Shown one piece after another: positions 35,142 to 45,823 of a stretch of DNA of 64,000 nucleotides. The stretch is taken from contig CM038467.1 in assembly GCA_021464415.1 (NCBI GenBank), positions 24,336,011 to 24,400,010 of the forward strand, given 5' to 3'. The notes beneath the pieces are model-generated. The model saw nothing but the letters and a program-made list of their open reading frames with translations. It did not search any database and had not been told where the DNA came from. The position numbers were made by a program, and so were the translations under genes. The DNA is from Lonicera japonica. Taxonomy: Eukaryota; Streptophyta; Magnoliopsida; Dipsacales; Caprifoliaceae. Numbering within the stretch: position 1 is the first letter of the stretch; each line of letters opens with the position of its first letter.

Positions 35142-37342
35142 ATGGAGTCTCTTCCTGATGCCATTGTCCAATACATCTTGTCACACATGAGCAATGCCAA
35201 GGATGTGGCATCTTGTACTTCTGTTTCTACGCGATGGAAAGACTCAATGCCGTACCTTAGGAGCCTTTACTTCCCTCGCAACATTTTCGATAACCTCAAG
35301 GGCGTGGAAACCCCAGATCGCATTGTAAGGCAAATTATCTCACAAATCTTCCAATTGGAAGAACTTGTCGTGTATTGCCCTTTCTCTGGCGCGGGGCTTT
35401 GTTCCTGGCTATCAATTGCAGGACCGTCCCTAAGGAATCTTGAGCTCCGAATGGACAATCTAGTAGATCAGCATTCGTGTAATGATAGCCCCTCTAAATT
35501 GGACTGCATTAGCGCTGCAGGGAATTTGGAGTCACTGAAGCTTTGGGGGGTTTTAATGACAAAATCCCCAAAATGGGATTTGTTCAAAAAACTTAGAAAT
35601 CTCGAAATTGTTGGAGCAAGATTGGAGGACCCGGCTTTGTCTGATGCACTTAGGGCATGCCCTAATCTGACCCACTTGCTGCTTCTTGGTTGTGAGGGAT
35701 TGAGATCTGTTTCAATTGAGCTGCTCCAGCTAGAGCAGTGTAAGCTTGATTTTTATGGGGTGGGCAATTGCTCACTCTCTCTCACTTCTCCGAAGCTCGA
35801 GTACCTTGAAGTACAAGGTTGTAGTTGGATTAGGGTTCATGAGACCCAATGCTTAAGGAATCTCTCAATTGCCAATAATTCTGGTAACATTTTAACGTAC
35901 TCCTAATTGGGTACTTTTATAGACGATTAATAACTATTAATGTGAATCTCATTGTGATCATAATTGTTGTTATTAGGGAGAGTTTACATGGTGGATTTTG
36001 GCAAACTTGTGGCTCTCGAGTCCTTATCTGTTAGAGGGGTTCAATGGTGTTGGGATGCTATTAGCAAAATACTTCAAATGGCAAGTGAGGTGAAAAATCT
36101 CTATATGAAGGTGGAATTCACTGGGGATTTTGAGGCCCTTTTGCCCTTCCCGGAGGTTGACTTTGTGGAATTCTTCAACAGTCACCCCAAGCTGCAAAAG
36201 CTTGACATCCACGGTGCCATGTTTGCTGCTCTATGCCAGAAGAACAGCCTTAAAAATGTGAGTCCCTCATCTTTTCTGAGATTGTTATTAATCATCTCCC
36301 TAAACTCCTTAAGCGCATTGGGTTTGGATCAAAATATTTTCACGTAAGGGTGTGCGTTTGATTGGTTTACATGGAAATAATTGATTACTTCGCAATTGTT
36401 CTACAGTAAAAAACTGTTAGGGTGTGTTTTCAACAAGCATGGAATTAAGGCGGATAAACATCCAATTCTAGGCTATTCAATTCCATGGAATATATAGGGT
36501 GTGCGATTACATTTATTTTCTAGGTGGAAAAATCTACATTTCCACGTACATATTTTCCAACTCGTGTTTGATTGCACACTGTTTCCACCTAGAATTGAAC
36601 TTTTGCCTTTGAGAGGTTTTCCACCTCACCTAGAATTCAAAATACATGGGTGGAGGGTAGGAATTCGTTTGCCTAGAATTGTGCATCAACTACTTTTGCC
36701 ATGGAATTGGATGGAATTGAATTGCCTAGAAAATTTAGGCAAACAAAGATTCAAACACCACCAAAAGATGGAAAACCTTTGCAAACAAACACCAATAAAC
36801 AAATGCTTTTGGTAAATGATTTTTGGAGCCATGGAAATGGAAAAAGACTAGGGTAGAACAAGTTGGGCTGTGGCTAATTCTTTAGAAGAAATATGTAATC
36901 AAAACACCCTTAGGAATGGATAGAGAAAATCCTGGGCATTTTCCACAGAACAATTAACACACCATGAGTGAACCGTGAATCATTTTTGGTATCGCACTAT
37001 TGGAAAACTGTTTCTCTTTCACCTCCCAAACTGGGCCTAAATGATCATTTCTCAGTTTTCATGTTTGAAAGAAAAGTTTTTCACTTTCCTTTGCTTATTT
37101 TACAGGTTGATTCAAGGTTTGTGATTCCTAGCCTGGAAGAGGTTGTGATTACGGTGAGATCACCACTGAATGCTGAACAAAAGATGAGCACTCTTGAGTC
37201 GATGATCAAGTACGGAAGGAATTTAAAGAAGATGAGAATTAAGATTCTTCAGATGAAGAGCAGCCATAGCAGCGCAGATGATTTTTTCGAGGATGTATGC
37301 AGGTTTAGATACATGAATCGTAAGCTTGTTTCGATAGAATAA
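35142..37342 (+). CDS. F-box protein with LRR-like and FBD-like regions, 3 exons
   Basis: Exons 35142-35883, 35977-36257 and 37106-37342 join in phase to give 419 aa. Residues 1-40 are an F-box (LPDAIVQYILSHMSNAKDVASCTSVSTRWK), which binds SKP1 in an SCF ubiquitin ligase. About 90-250 form irregular leucine-rich repeats (LRNLELRMDNL, NLESLKLWG, LRNLEIVGARL, LEYLEVQGCSW), the likely substrate-binding part. The last about 70 residues resemble an FBD-type end (IPSLEEVVITVRSP ... GRNLKKMRIKI). An in-frame TGA sits directly before the ATG, so this is the first possible Met. The layout resembles the At1g10780-type F-box/RNI-like group. The substrate is unknown. Intron 2 (36258-37105) contains a MITE. 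Confidence 0.9.
36345..36912. mobile_element. MITE-like insertion in F-box intron 2
   Basis: The left end reads TAAGGGTGTGCGTTTGAT, and the complement of the right end reads TAAGGGTGTTTTGATTAC. Internal copies of the same terminus (GTTAGGGTGTGTTTTCAA near 36417; ATAGGGTGTGCGATTAC near 36494) suggest nested or rearranged copies. A related sequence sits in the AKR2 gene at 58344-58587. Confidence 0.5.
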
Positions 37343-37609
37343 AACAATGTTGGGGGAATTTTTATACTCTCATTATTTGTCCTCATTTTTCATCAGAAGG
37401 CTTTCTCTTGCTTGATCTCTAATTGTATGTTAAAACTTTTGTTCTGCATTTTGAGACTTTTGATCATTTTGATGAGTTATTAACACGGTTTTAACATTTC
37501 TGTTTTTATGTTTTCCCACGATTTTTGGTGGTGTTTTAAGAAATTACAGTTGTCTCTTATACTTTTTTTTTCTTTTAACCTTCCAGTTATAACACTGATT
37601 CCCATGTAA

Positions 37610-37743
37610 GCTTTGGCTTATTTTCAAGTGGTTGAAAGTGTAAATATTTGCACAAGATATGTTTGAAACCCCCTCCCCCTCCTCGAATCACCCTTATTTA
37701 TCTATCGTTTGTATCAAAGAAACGAAAGGAAAAAAAGAAAAAA
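37610..37743 (+). mobile_element. tRNA-derived SINE with exact 14-bp target duplication
   Basis: The 134-bp body starts GCTTTGGCTTATTTTCAAG (A-box-like) and has a degenerate B-box region (GTTTGAAACCCCC). Its 3' end is TTTGTATCAAAGAAACG followed by an A-rich tail. It is flanked by identical TGATTCCCATGTAA at 37596-37609 and 37744-37757, which is decisive for insertion. Confidence 0.8.
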
Positions 37744-37910
37744 TGATTCCCATGTAAATGAATTGTCCAAATTGAATTTCCATTAATTTGTTGCATCTGT
37801 ATCAAATATCGTTTGTATCAAAGAAACGAAAGGAAAAAAAGTAAAAATGATTCCCATGTAAATGAATTGTCCAAATTGAATTTCCATCAATTTGTTGCAT
37901 CTGTTGTATC
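37703..37910. repeat. 104-bp tandem duplication covering a SINE 3' end
   Basis: Units 37703-37806 and 37807-37910 are nearly identical. Each holds ATCGTTTGTATCAAAGAAAC, TGATTCCCATGTAA and GAATTGTCCAAATTGAATTT. The unit begins within the SINE tail and runs past its right target duplication, so it arose after the SINE inserted. Confidence 0.8.
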
Positions 37911-38097
37911 AAATTGATTTCTCTGTATAGGAATGATAAGATCGTTTGTGTTTTCTATCATAAATTATGGTGGGTTATTTTTTAAGTTAATAAATTTTAT
38001 CGTATTTAACTATGAGTCTCCTTCAAATATTACTCCGTATTATATTAGTTATATCAATGATATTGAGTATGATGTATGGCATTTCATGCTCTTACTA

Positions 38098-39888
38098 AGG
38101 CCCTCTCCAATGCACGTGGTAATAAGGCATTTTTACCATTTTCCTCTTTGCAATTGGTTGGGTAAGTGGTATTATGGTAATGTAAATTGGTTGAGAAATG
38201 GTAAAGTTAGCATATGCTTACCATATATCCTCCACGACACTTATTCCATCGCGTGTGGGATTATTTGTTGTCTCCCACGACATTTTGAATGTTGTAATGT
38301 CGTGTGGGAGGAAGAGTACACGTGGCATCATTTGAATTTCAAATTGTATCGCCGATGTTCATTGTATCGTGCAGTGCTGACATGGCAATCCCTCCCCTAT
38401 GTGCTGCAGTTCTATGTTATGGATATTGTGTGTTATGGTACATTTAGCCTACAATAAGGGAAAAAAACAAAAAAAAACCCTGAAGTTTGGGGGTATTTGC
38501 AATCTTGACCCCGAAATTTGAAACTTTGCAATCGTGCTTCCAAAGTAATTTTTTACTGTAATTTGGACCCTCCGTCCAATTCCTCTGTTAAAGTTAACGT
38601 TTTGCTGACGTGGCAACCAATTTTAATTTTTTTTTTTTTCTGAAACTTCTCATTTTCTATTAAAATGAGAAAATATGTAGGCAATGAAAACACATCAAAA
38701 AGCCAAAAAAAAAAAGGTACCTAAAATTTCTTTTGCTTCACAAAAATGACGTAAAAAAATACTACTAATTTTCTAACTAAAAAGGCAAAATAATTTGTTT
38801 TTTTACTAAATCTACATGCTTCTAACTAACACAATCATTTTAAAAAAATTAAGTGTTATTTAAAGAGGGTTCAAATTCGTGGCTTCCTTGCATGTGTTTA
38901 TTTATTGTGTTATTTAAGAATTGTTTTATTAGGTTTTGAAATTCAAATTGCAAAAAATATCTATATTATTACATATAAAAATATTGGATTTTTGTGGTGT
39001 GCTTATTTTGTAGCAGTTTTTTTTTTTCCGCTCACACGTCGACATTAAGAGTTATTTTTTTTTAAAAAATAACAAAATAAACATAATAATACATTTAATG
39101 GTGAGAACATTCATTTCTACAATAATTCCATTCACGTATACATTTTATTAAAATAAAATGTGTTCTTTATTTTTTGTCACGTATACATTTAATGGTGAGA
39201 ACATTCATTTCTCACCATTAAATGTATTATTATGTTTATTTTTAATTTTTTTTAAAAAAATAACTCTTAATATCGACGTGGGAGTGAAAAAAAAATTGCG
39301 ACAAAATCGATTATAAGCACACCACAAAAATCCAATATTTTTATATGTAATATGAGTAATATAGATATTTTTTGCAATTTGAATTTCAAAACCTAACAAA
39401 ACAATTCTTAAATAACACAATAAATAAACACATGCAAGGAAGCCACGAATTTGAACCCTCTTTCAATAACACTTAATTTTTTTAAAGTGATTGTGTTAGT
39501 TAGAAGCATGTAGATTTAGTAAAAAAATAAATTATTTTGCCTTTTTAGTTAGAAAATTAGTAGTATTTTTTTTTTATCTCATTTTTGCGAAGCAAAAGAA
39601 ATTTTAGGTACCTTTTTTTTTGGCTTTTTGATATGTTTTCATTACCTACATATTTTCTCATTTTAATAGAAACTGAGACGTTTCAAAAAAAAAAAAATTT
39701 TGGTTGCCGCGTCAGCAAAACGTTAACTTTAACAAAGGAGTTGGATGGAGGGTCCAAATTGCAGTGAAAAATTACTTTGGAAGCACGATTGCAAAGTTTC
39801 AAATTTCGTGATCAAGATTGCAAATACCCCCTAACTTCAGGATTTATTTTTATTTTTTTCTCCTACAATAATGAGTGCATTGGAGATG
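38098..39888. mobile_element. Outer MITE interrupted by a hairpin element
   Basis: The left end reads AAGGCCCTCTCCAATGCAC, and the complement of the right end reads TTAGGCCATCTCCAATGCAC. The remaining body (38098-38456 and 39871-39888) is about 377 bp, with its own internal palindrome around CTCCCACGACATT. The insertion at 38457-39861 splits it near its right end. Confidence 0.6.
38457..39861. mobile_element. Hairpin (foldback) element, ~650-bp inverted arms
   Basis: The sequence from AGGGAAAAAAAC at the left is repeated in reverse complement from the right end. Matching blocks run through the whole length: GGGTATTTGCAATCTTGA, TTTGAAACTTTGCAATCGTG, GTTAACGTTTTGCTGACG, ATTTTCTAACTAAAAAGGCA, AACACAATCATTTTAAA, GTGGCTTCCTTGCATGTG and ATACATTTAATGGTGAGAAC. 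Only about 100 bp at the centre are unpaired. Nine-base copies of CCTACAATA flank it (38448-38456, 39862-39870), a length fitting Mutator-like elements. No coding region is inside; the short frames there are arm translations. Confidence 0.8.
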
Positions 39889-40400
39889 GCCTAATGTGAG
39901 CTAAACAATAAGGTAGTGTAACTTTTGTTAATACACCTCGATTAATACTCACAAAATACTAAAAAACTTAAAACACAAAATTAAATAGCTTTTGTTTTTG
40001 AAAAATTCTCAGATTAAAATGATGGTAGTAATAACGTTATATAAACATACTTAAAGAGTTACTCAAATTAAAGTATTTACCATTGTCTACTGTAGAAAAT
40101 ACCCACCGTGTTAATATGATTAATTCAAATAATGACATTTCTGGAGATGTACTGATAAATGATACAGATACTAGTGCATCGTAGATACAGCCAATATCTA
40201 CATAATATGAGATATGAAAATTTTCACCCTTTTCTCTCTATCTAATGCAGTAAAATATAAACTGGATACTCAAAGAATTGTATCAAAAATCTCCCTCTGC
40301 ATAATTAAGATGGAGAAAGAAAAAAATAAAAAAAGTTCTATAATCTCGTTTAGCTGTGACAGACATAACATAACAAAGATATAACAACAAAGAGTCTAGA
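39889..40400. other. Intergenic; 3' region of p24 gene
   Basis: AT-rich with no coding motif. The last 100-200 bp should be the 3' UTR of the minus-strand p24 gene. Confidence 0.4.
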
Positions 40401-43400
40401 TTAGATTAGTTTCTTCTTCTGGAAAAACCGCTTCAAGTGCCATAACTGGGCGGCTGAAACCACAATACAAACGCCCAAAGACATTATACTGAACCATGCC
40501 ACTCTTGAATTTGTAAGTTCACTTACTGTCCTCATCTCTGCTTCTCTGCACAATAAAAAAAAAAAAATGAGGACTACAATTATACATGACAAAGCCGGTT
40601 TCATAATTAGTTTGATTAAAACAACAATTGTTACCTGTTCTTAAGATAGATTAGATTATCATGAATGGCCTCTACAGCCCCTTCAAGCTTTCTCAGCTCA
40701 AGCTCAACACCCTACCAAAGACACAATTGAGGGCATGGAAATGGAAATTTATAAGAAGCTCCAAAAGACGTAAATCTTGCTAGTCCAGCAAATTGATTAT
40801 TGATCTGTTTGGTTCATTCTAAATTACATGAATTATAAATCCGCCCATTTCAACACAAATTTGTTATTGTGATGTAACCTCACAAATTTTATATTGCAAC
40901 TACAGTTCCCCCCCTTTCCCCCCTTTTTCTTTTTTAGGGCTTTACCCTGGGTTATAGAGGGAGCCCTTCCAGAAATTCTCGATGGCCAATGAGGGGGTTT
41001 GGGAATAGTTTATGCAAGTTCAAGTATTTCTTTTAGTTAACTTGTTTAATTGTGAGAATTAATTTAAATTTGTAACTTATTACTCTCGCTCTCTCAAATT
41101 GAGACTCCCACTTTGGTTTTAGTACTTTTTAAAAGAAAACGGCCTAAACAATGGTTACGAATACAACTTATTTTTCTAGCACGGGATTGGTACATTGATT
41201 ATGTCCCCCAACAAGCATGGAACTCTTAATTTGAGACATCTTTAAAAGAAACTTAGGACTCTAATTGAGATGGAGGGAGCATATTTATTTCATTCATGCA
41301 ACAAAACACAGAGAACCTTTTGGGTGCTCCTGATGTTTTTCAGTAGATACATGTTTAGTTTTGATCCAGGGCCGGTCCCGAGAAATATAGAATTGTATAT
41401 ATATGTAAGACTATGTACAAAAATTGATACAAGGGACAATCGTCCTATATACAACATATTTTGGGGGCCCTTATTCGAATAAGGTGTTTAAACTATTGGT
41501 CCCTTTGCATAAGTTATAGAAACTGTGAATCAAGGGCCCAGTGCCAATTGCCCTCTTTGCACAGCCTCAGAACCTGCCCAGCCCAGCCCAGCCCTGGCAT
41601 GATCTTAATCGTATTGTAATTTAAAACAATAGATGTTTCTTAGTAGGTAGTTGTGAGCTGCACTTGCTCTCAATATAATTGTAATTTAAAACAACTGAGG
41701 TTAAGTAATGTGAAGTTCTTACCTCAATTTTCTCTTTCCTCGCAACTGACTCCCAATCCTTCGCTGCGATTCCAGTTTTCCAGTCAATGTTAACACTAAC
41801 ATCTCCACCACCGGGATTATGACCATCGACCCAGAAACATGCCAGGTATTGCCCAGCCTCATTTGTAGTAAATGCAAATTGACCATGCGTTGCGTTCTCT
41901 CTATGATGAAGTGTGTTTCCATAAGGAGAAGTCACCTACAAGAGTAATACAAATTATTTTCATTAAAATTCCAAAACATCAAAATTCCAACAAAAAACAA
42001 GTATAACAAACAAGCAAGCACACTAAACTCAAAATTGCACCATTTCGTTCCAAAGTGAACTAATCGCAAATAAGTGCAATTGTTTAACTAGCAAGTTGTA
42101 AGAGTTAACCTAGGACATAAACCTGGAAGCAAAGAAGAATCTTTGACTGTGTAAGACAACTAATTTGACCTTGACATCCCTTCAACAATTGTACTCTTCC
42201 AATCCTTTGCAATTATTCTTATATCTTGGAGCCATGGTTGGGTTCCTTCCTCTTTGTGTAGAGATACATGTTCGAATCATATAAACCAATTTCCTCAAAC
42301 ATAGGGTGATAGGGATCAGACTATTTACCAAATTACCTCTCTACATACATAGGTATAATAGTTGATCATGCTTGTGATCATTCCTAAAGATTCTTCTCTT
42401 GGGTGTCACACTTGCACCAAAATAAGACAAATCAAATGAGCAAATTCTGTCCTTTTCAATACACAAGAAAACTACCACAGTGTTGACTCTCTACTCCTAA
42501 CGACACGATTTGCAACGGTGTAGCAACTTTTTTATTGTTTTTCCAAGTCAATTTTAATGATAAACGACCTTGTTATAGGCTTCTTCACAAATTTCCATAA
42601 AGTTTGCCATTGCATTAAGAAATCATAAAGTATACAATAATAATACCCAATAAAAAAAATACACTTTTGTTCATTTCCTTATCTTTTCATTCATTCTTAA
42701 TTTCTGCAAATTGTGCAATTCTTTTCATCGTCAGTTGTCACCATACTGTTCTTTTCCTTTTCTCGCTTTCTTAGATATTAGGCATTTTCTACAGCACCAT
42801 AAACATTTAAGTATTTACCTACAATTCTACCTCTTGTCGATTTTCCTTTTGTACGAAAATCTGAATAGCAAGTGAAAATTCAAATCACTTTTCATTCCAA
42901 ATATAAATTTGGGTGTGGCTATTGCCACTCCATAAAAGTACCCTACCACTCCAAAATAACATTTAGTGCTCATTTGGTTTGACTTTTGTTGGTTTTGGGA
43001 ATCCAAAATGGTAATTTCACATGGAAAGTATAATCAACTTATGATTCAACCTTTTCACACGAACTATAAGAGACTCCTAATGTGAATGTACCCAGTTCAA
43101 GATTTCAGGAATGAACAAAAACTCGAACCAAACGACCACTTACGCACACTACGATCTTTTTGTGATGCGTTAATTCGTTTCGCAGTGCTAGGGTATTTTT
43201 ATGGAGTGCCACTACCCACACCCAAAATCAACTACAACAGACCCTAAAACCCTGCTTACCTTCACTAGCAAACTAGCAAAAAACACAATCATTATCTAGA
43301 ATTCAGCAGCTATAAAACGACCAATCTCCAATAATTCAGCAGCTATACATACATACACACACATTAAATTAAAATCCAACCCTAATCAACCCAAACCAAA

Positions 43401-43727
43401 CAACATATCAATTTTCAAATGTGAGAAGGTAAAATGTTTTACAAAAAGACAATAATAATACATGCACATAAATATACACGGAGGGTAGGTTAGAGTAGTT
43501 ACCTTGGTGGCGACAGAAGGGGTGGGGTGGACGTGATTATCGGAGATGACGACGTAATCAGCCAAAACGACGACGTTGTTCTGTATTTCCTCCGATACGC
43601 ACTTGGTCCCCGTCCCCGGCAAACTCAGCCAAATGGCGTAACCCTCTTGTACAAGTAGTAGTAGTATATATACCATCAATACCACCGGCACCAAAACCCC
43701 TCTGCGCACGTTAGAACTCACCCCCAT
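40401..43727 (-). CDS. p24-delta family transmembrane emp24 protein, 4 exons
   Basis: Minus-strand exons 43503-43727, 41723-41935, 40635-40711 and 40401-40545 join in phase to 219 aa, the normal p24 length. p24 proteins cycle between ER and Golgi in COPI/COPII vesicles and sort cargo such as GPI-anchored proteins. A signal peptide covers about 1-31. The lumenal GOLD domain follows ([13 protein letters not shown] ... [12 protein letters not shown]), with its two Cys at 43 and 108 and a glycosylation sequon NAT at 89. A coiled coil ([19 protein letters not shown]) comes next, then one membrane span (about 189-208) and the cytosolic tail [10 protein letters not shown]. This tail has the FF COP-binding motif and a KKxx retrieval signal, as in the delta subfamily. 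I start at the Met before the signal peptide, not an upstream in-frame Met (43844). Confidence 0.94.
41083..41281. mobile_element. Stowaway-type MITE in p24 intron 2
   Basis: The left end reads CTCTCGCTCTCTCAAATTGA, and the complement of the right end reads TGCTCCCTCCATCTCAATTA. The flanking dinucleotide is TA on both sides. These are the hallmark ends and target site of Stowaway (Tc1/mariner-related) MITEs. Confidence 0.65.
41367..41596. mobile_element. CAGGGCCGG-type non-autonomous DNA element
   Basis: It starts CAGGGCCGGTCCCGAG and ends in a run of GCCCA units closing with GCCCTG. The interior has GGGGGCCC and CAAGGGCCCAG blocks. The ends resemble hAT-like elements common in plants. The target duplication is imperfect (..TGATC on both sides). 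It lies in p24 intron 2. Confidence 0.45.
42908..43226. mobile_element. MITE with ~45-bp inverted ends in p24 intron 1
   Basis: The left end (TTTGGGTGTGGCTATTGCC, CACTCCATAAAAGTACCCTA) is repeated as the reverse complement at the right end (CACTCCATAAAAATACCCTA ... GGGTGTGGG). It has no coding capacity. It sits in the 1.57-kb first intron of the p24 gene. Confidence 0.65.
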
Positions 43728-44376
43728 ACTACTTATCTCTCTCCGATCACTCTCCCTCCCTCCCTCTCTCTCCGTCAGTCCCAGTTTTCTTCGTGTCTGT
43801 AAATAAATCTCATTCTCTTCCATAGTATAGTCGTAAATCCCCATAAATGGAAGGCTGTTATTTTGGGCCCAAGGAAAATCCCTCCATTTTTCATAGCTAC
43901 GGGCCTATAACAATTGTGTGGGTCTTTGTAATTTTTTCTGGCCCTTGATTTCAGACCTACAAATTTACAATGCATAAAGGCATAAACAGCACCGAATAAT
44001 AAAGTCAAATATAATTATTTAATCATATTTGAACTAAATAAAAAAAATCACAACTTCTAAATGATTATTTAATCTGTCTTTTGATAAGATAAAGATTTTT
44101 GTAGAATAAATAATTCATCTAATAATTTAATCATAACCAATACCAAACATAAGGTAAAATAATTTTATTTTATCCTATTATTATTTCATATGTCAAATAT
44201 AGTCAAAGGGTAAAAAACATTGAGGTCAATTGGGCCGACTACTTATATTCTCTTTTGTCCTCGTAATAACTAAGCCTTGGGTTTGACAGCGTAGAAATAA
44301 TAATCAAACTCTTTGTTGTGTCTACTATTGTCATGAGGGGCACACTTGAATATCATAAGTTGGAGTTTCATTAACT
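43728..44376. promoter_or_regulatory. Upstream region of p24 gene
   Basis: The first part is a CT/GA-rich leader on the gene strand (CTCTCTCCGTC complement). A GGGCCC motif and GGGCCTATA lie near 43865-43910, reminiscent of TGGGCC/GGCCCA promoter elements of housekeeping genes. Beyond that it is AT-rich. Confidence 0.35.
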
Positions 44377-44380
44377 ATAA

Positions 44381-44700
44381 CGCTCTATTTGATAACAATA
44401 TGAAAAAAATAAATAAAAACACTTGATTTGAGTAAGAAGATGGAAAATAAGTTGAGGCATGTGATAAAATACTCTCCATTTCTTGATCATTTTTATGAGT
44501 AGATGTATTTCATTTTTCATTATTTTTTGTGGACTTTTTTTTTTCATAAACTATCAAAGAAAATTTCTTTATGAAAAAAGTCACAAAATAAAAAGACATC
44601 TCTTCATATGTCTTTTACTAAAACTAAATGAAAAATCACATGTAAAAATGATAAAAAAAAATGCATCGATAGATTTATACTTTGATTATTTTAATATTAT
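44381..44700. mobile_element. Partial MITE copy related to the next one
   Basis: It starts GCTCTATTTGATAACAATATG and continues with AGAAGATGGAAAATAAGTTG and GATAAAATACTCTCCAT. These blocks match, in inverted orientation, the right part of the MITE at 48419-48666 (complement reads AGAAGATGAAAAATAAGTTG and GAGATACTCTCCAT). The right end is not found. Confidence 0.45.
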
Positions 44701-44770
44701 TTATAATATAAGGCTCCGTTTGATAGGAACAAGAAAAATGAAAAGAAAAATAACTAATTTAGGTGAAAAG

Positions 44771-45059
44771 TGTTAAATTATACAACACAAGAAATAGAGA
44801 AATTATAATGAGCAATAATTCCATAATGGATTACATTGTTACAATCTTTTCATACATTTACAATGGAATTGACATGAATATATATACAAGTAAAGAAGGA
44901 AACAAGAAGCCTAAAATGAGGAAGAAAGGAGGAGACAAGGAGGGAAACATGGAGGAGGGAATAAAGGAAAAGAAGAATAATTCTAAGCTTTAATAATTAC
45001 AAATAATAATGCTAATTTATGTTGGAGAATATCATCATTCAATATCATCATTTCTAACA
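44771..45059 (-). repeat. 3' LTR (element on minus strand)
   Basis: A 289-bp LTR bounded by TGTTA...TAACA. It is identical to the copy at 48125-48413 except at 44799 (G here, T at 48153). It lies next to the polypurine tract, so it is the element's 3' LTR. The upstream flank AAAAG (44766-44770) is one half of the target duplication. The sense-strand TATATATA at about 44878-44887 is a candidate TATA box, functional in the 5' copy. Confidence 0.95.
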
Positions 45060-45070
45060 CCCCCCTTCAA
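45060..45070 (-). other. Polypurine tract of the LTR element
   Basis: On the minus strand the sequence TTTGAAGGGGGG abuts the TGTTAG start of the 3' LTR. This is the expected plus-strand priming site for retrotransposon DNA synthesis. Confidence 0.85.
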
Positions 45071-45310
45071 ACTCAAGGTGGCAAATGGGCGGTCAGCTTG
45101 AGTTTGGAAAGCAAATCCTGAAAGCGTCCTTTTACTACATGAGATGATCTCCAACAAATTGGAAAACTAGATCTAGAACATAATGATTATAATTACATAA
45201 TTAAAGAAATTAAAGAACAAAACATAATTAATACGGAAGCAGTGGAGCATGGAAGCAGGAACATGGAGGCATGTGTGCAGGAGCATGGAGGCATGTGCTT
45301 AGATCTACTT

Positions 45311-45328
45311 TAACACCCCCCCTCAAAC
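45311..45328 (-). other. Second polypurine-tract/LTR-start-like junction
   Basis: On the minus strand CAGTTTGAGGGGGGG is followed by TGTTAAAG. This mimics the real junction 250 bp away (GAGTTTGAAGGGGGG, TGTTAGAA). It suggests that a piece of a related element's 3' end has been built into the interior. Confidence 0.55.
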
Positions 45329-45384
45329 TGAAGGAGGCTCTTAGGGATCCGAAGCTTGGATACGAGAAAATGGAATTTGGTTTT

Positions 45385-45386
<2 letters not shown>

Positions 45387-45423
<37 letters not shown>
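45387..45423 (-). repeat. Internal poly(A) tract 1 (37 nt, sense to element)
   Basis: 37 consecutive T on the plus strand, i.e. poly(A) on the element's sense strand, about 400 bp downstream of the LOB frame. It could be a captured mRNA tail or an expanded A-run. Confidence 0.8.
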
Positions 45424-45424
<1 letters not shown>

Positions 45425-45649
45425 ACATGTTCGATGATTGACCGGCAGACGGAACGGCGGTAACGGCGATGACGGGAGCCGACGGAACGGCGAGGTCCGG
45501 TGTAGAATTTCCGGAGGAAAAAACTTGATCTGAATACGCGAGCAGTACGTATAACAGTAACAAGAAATTGAATCAGAATACTTGGAGGTGCAGCGAAAGG
45601 CGACCCGCCGGAAATATTAAATTGAAGAGATTGAATATATATAGATATG

Positions 45650-45678
<29 letters not shown>
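45650..45678 (-). repeat. Internal poly(A) tract 2 (29 nt, sense to element)
   Basis: 29 consecutive T on the plus strand, poly(A) in the sense direction, 146 bp downstream of the LOB frame's stop codon. The distance suits a short 3' UTR with its tail. Confidence 0.8.
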
Positions 45679-45681
<3 letters not shown>

Positions 45682-45823
45682 GAGGTGGAAGAGTAGCAGT
45701 GGTGCTAGTAGTCAATGATGGCCCTTTCTTTGGTTTTGGTTTTAGAGAGATAAACTGAAGTTTCGATATGAGAGGCGAGAGGTTTCCGAGGGTGTTGGTG
45801 GTGCGGAAGGAAGGGAACACACA

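Larger units (their letters stand above)
37343..38097. other. F-box 3' region and intergenic
   Basis: Begins with the F-box 3' UTR. It contains a SINE (37610-37743) and a tandem duplication (37703-37910). The remainder up to the nested MITE is AT-rich without features. Confidence 0.45.

Noticed and set aside
43728..43844. N-terminal extension of the p24 frame (start at 43844)
   Set aside because: It adds a charged, non-conserved 39-residue leader before the signal peptide; the internal Met gives the normal family N-terminus.
45228..45563. Minus-strand frame with a polylysine run
   Set aside because: The Lys run is only translation of the internal poly(A) tract. No family motif is present, so I treat it as captured untranslated sequence.
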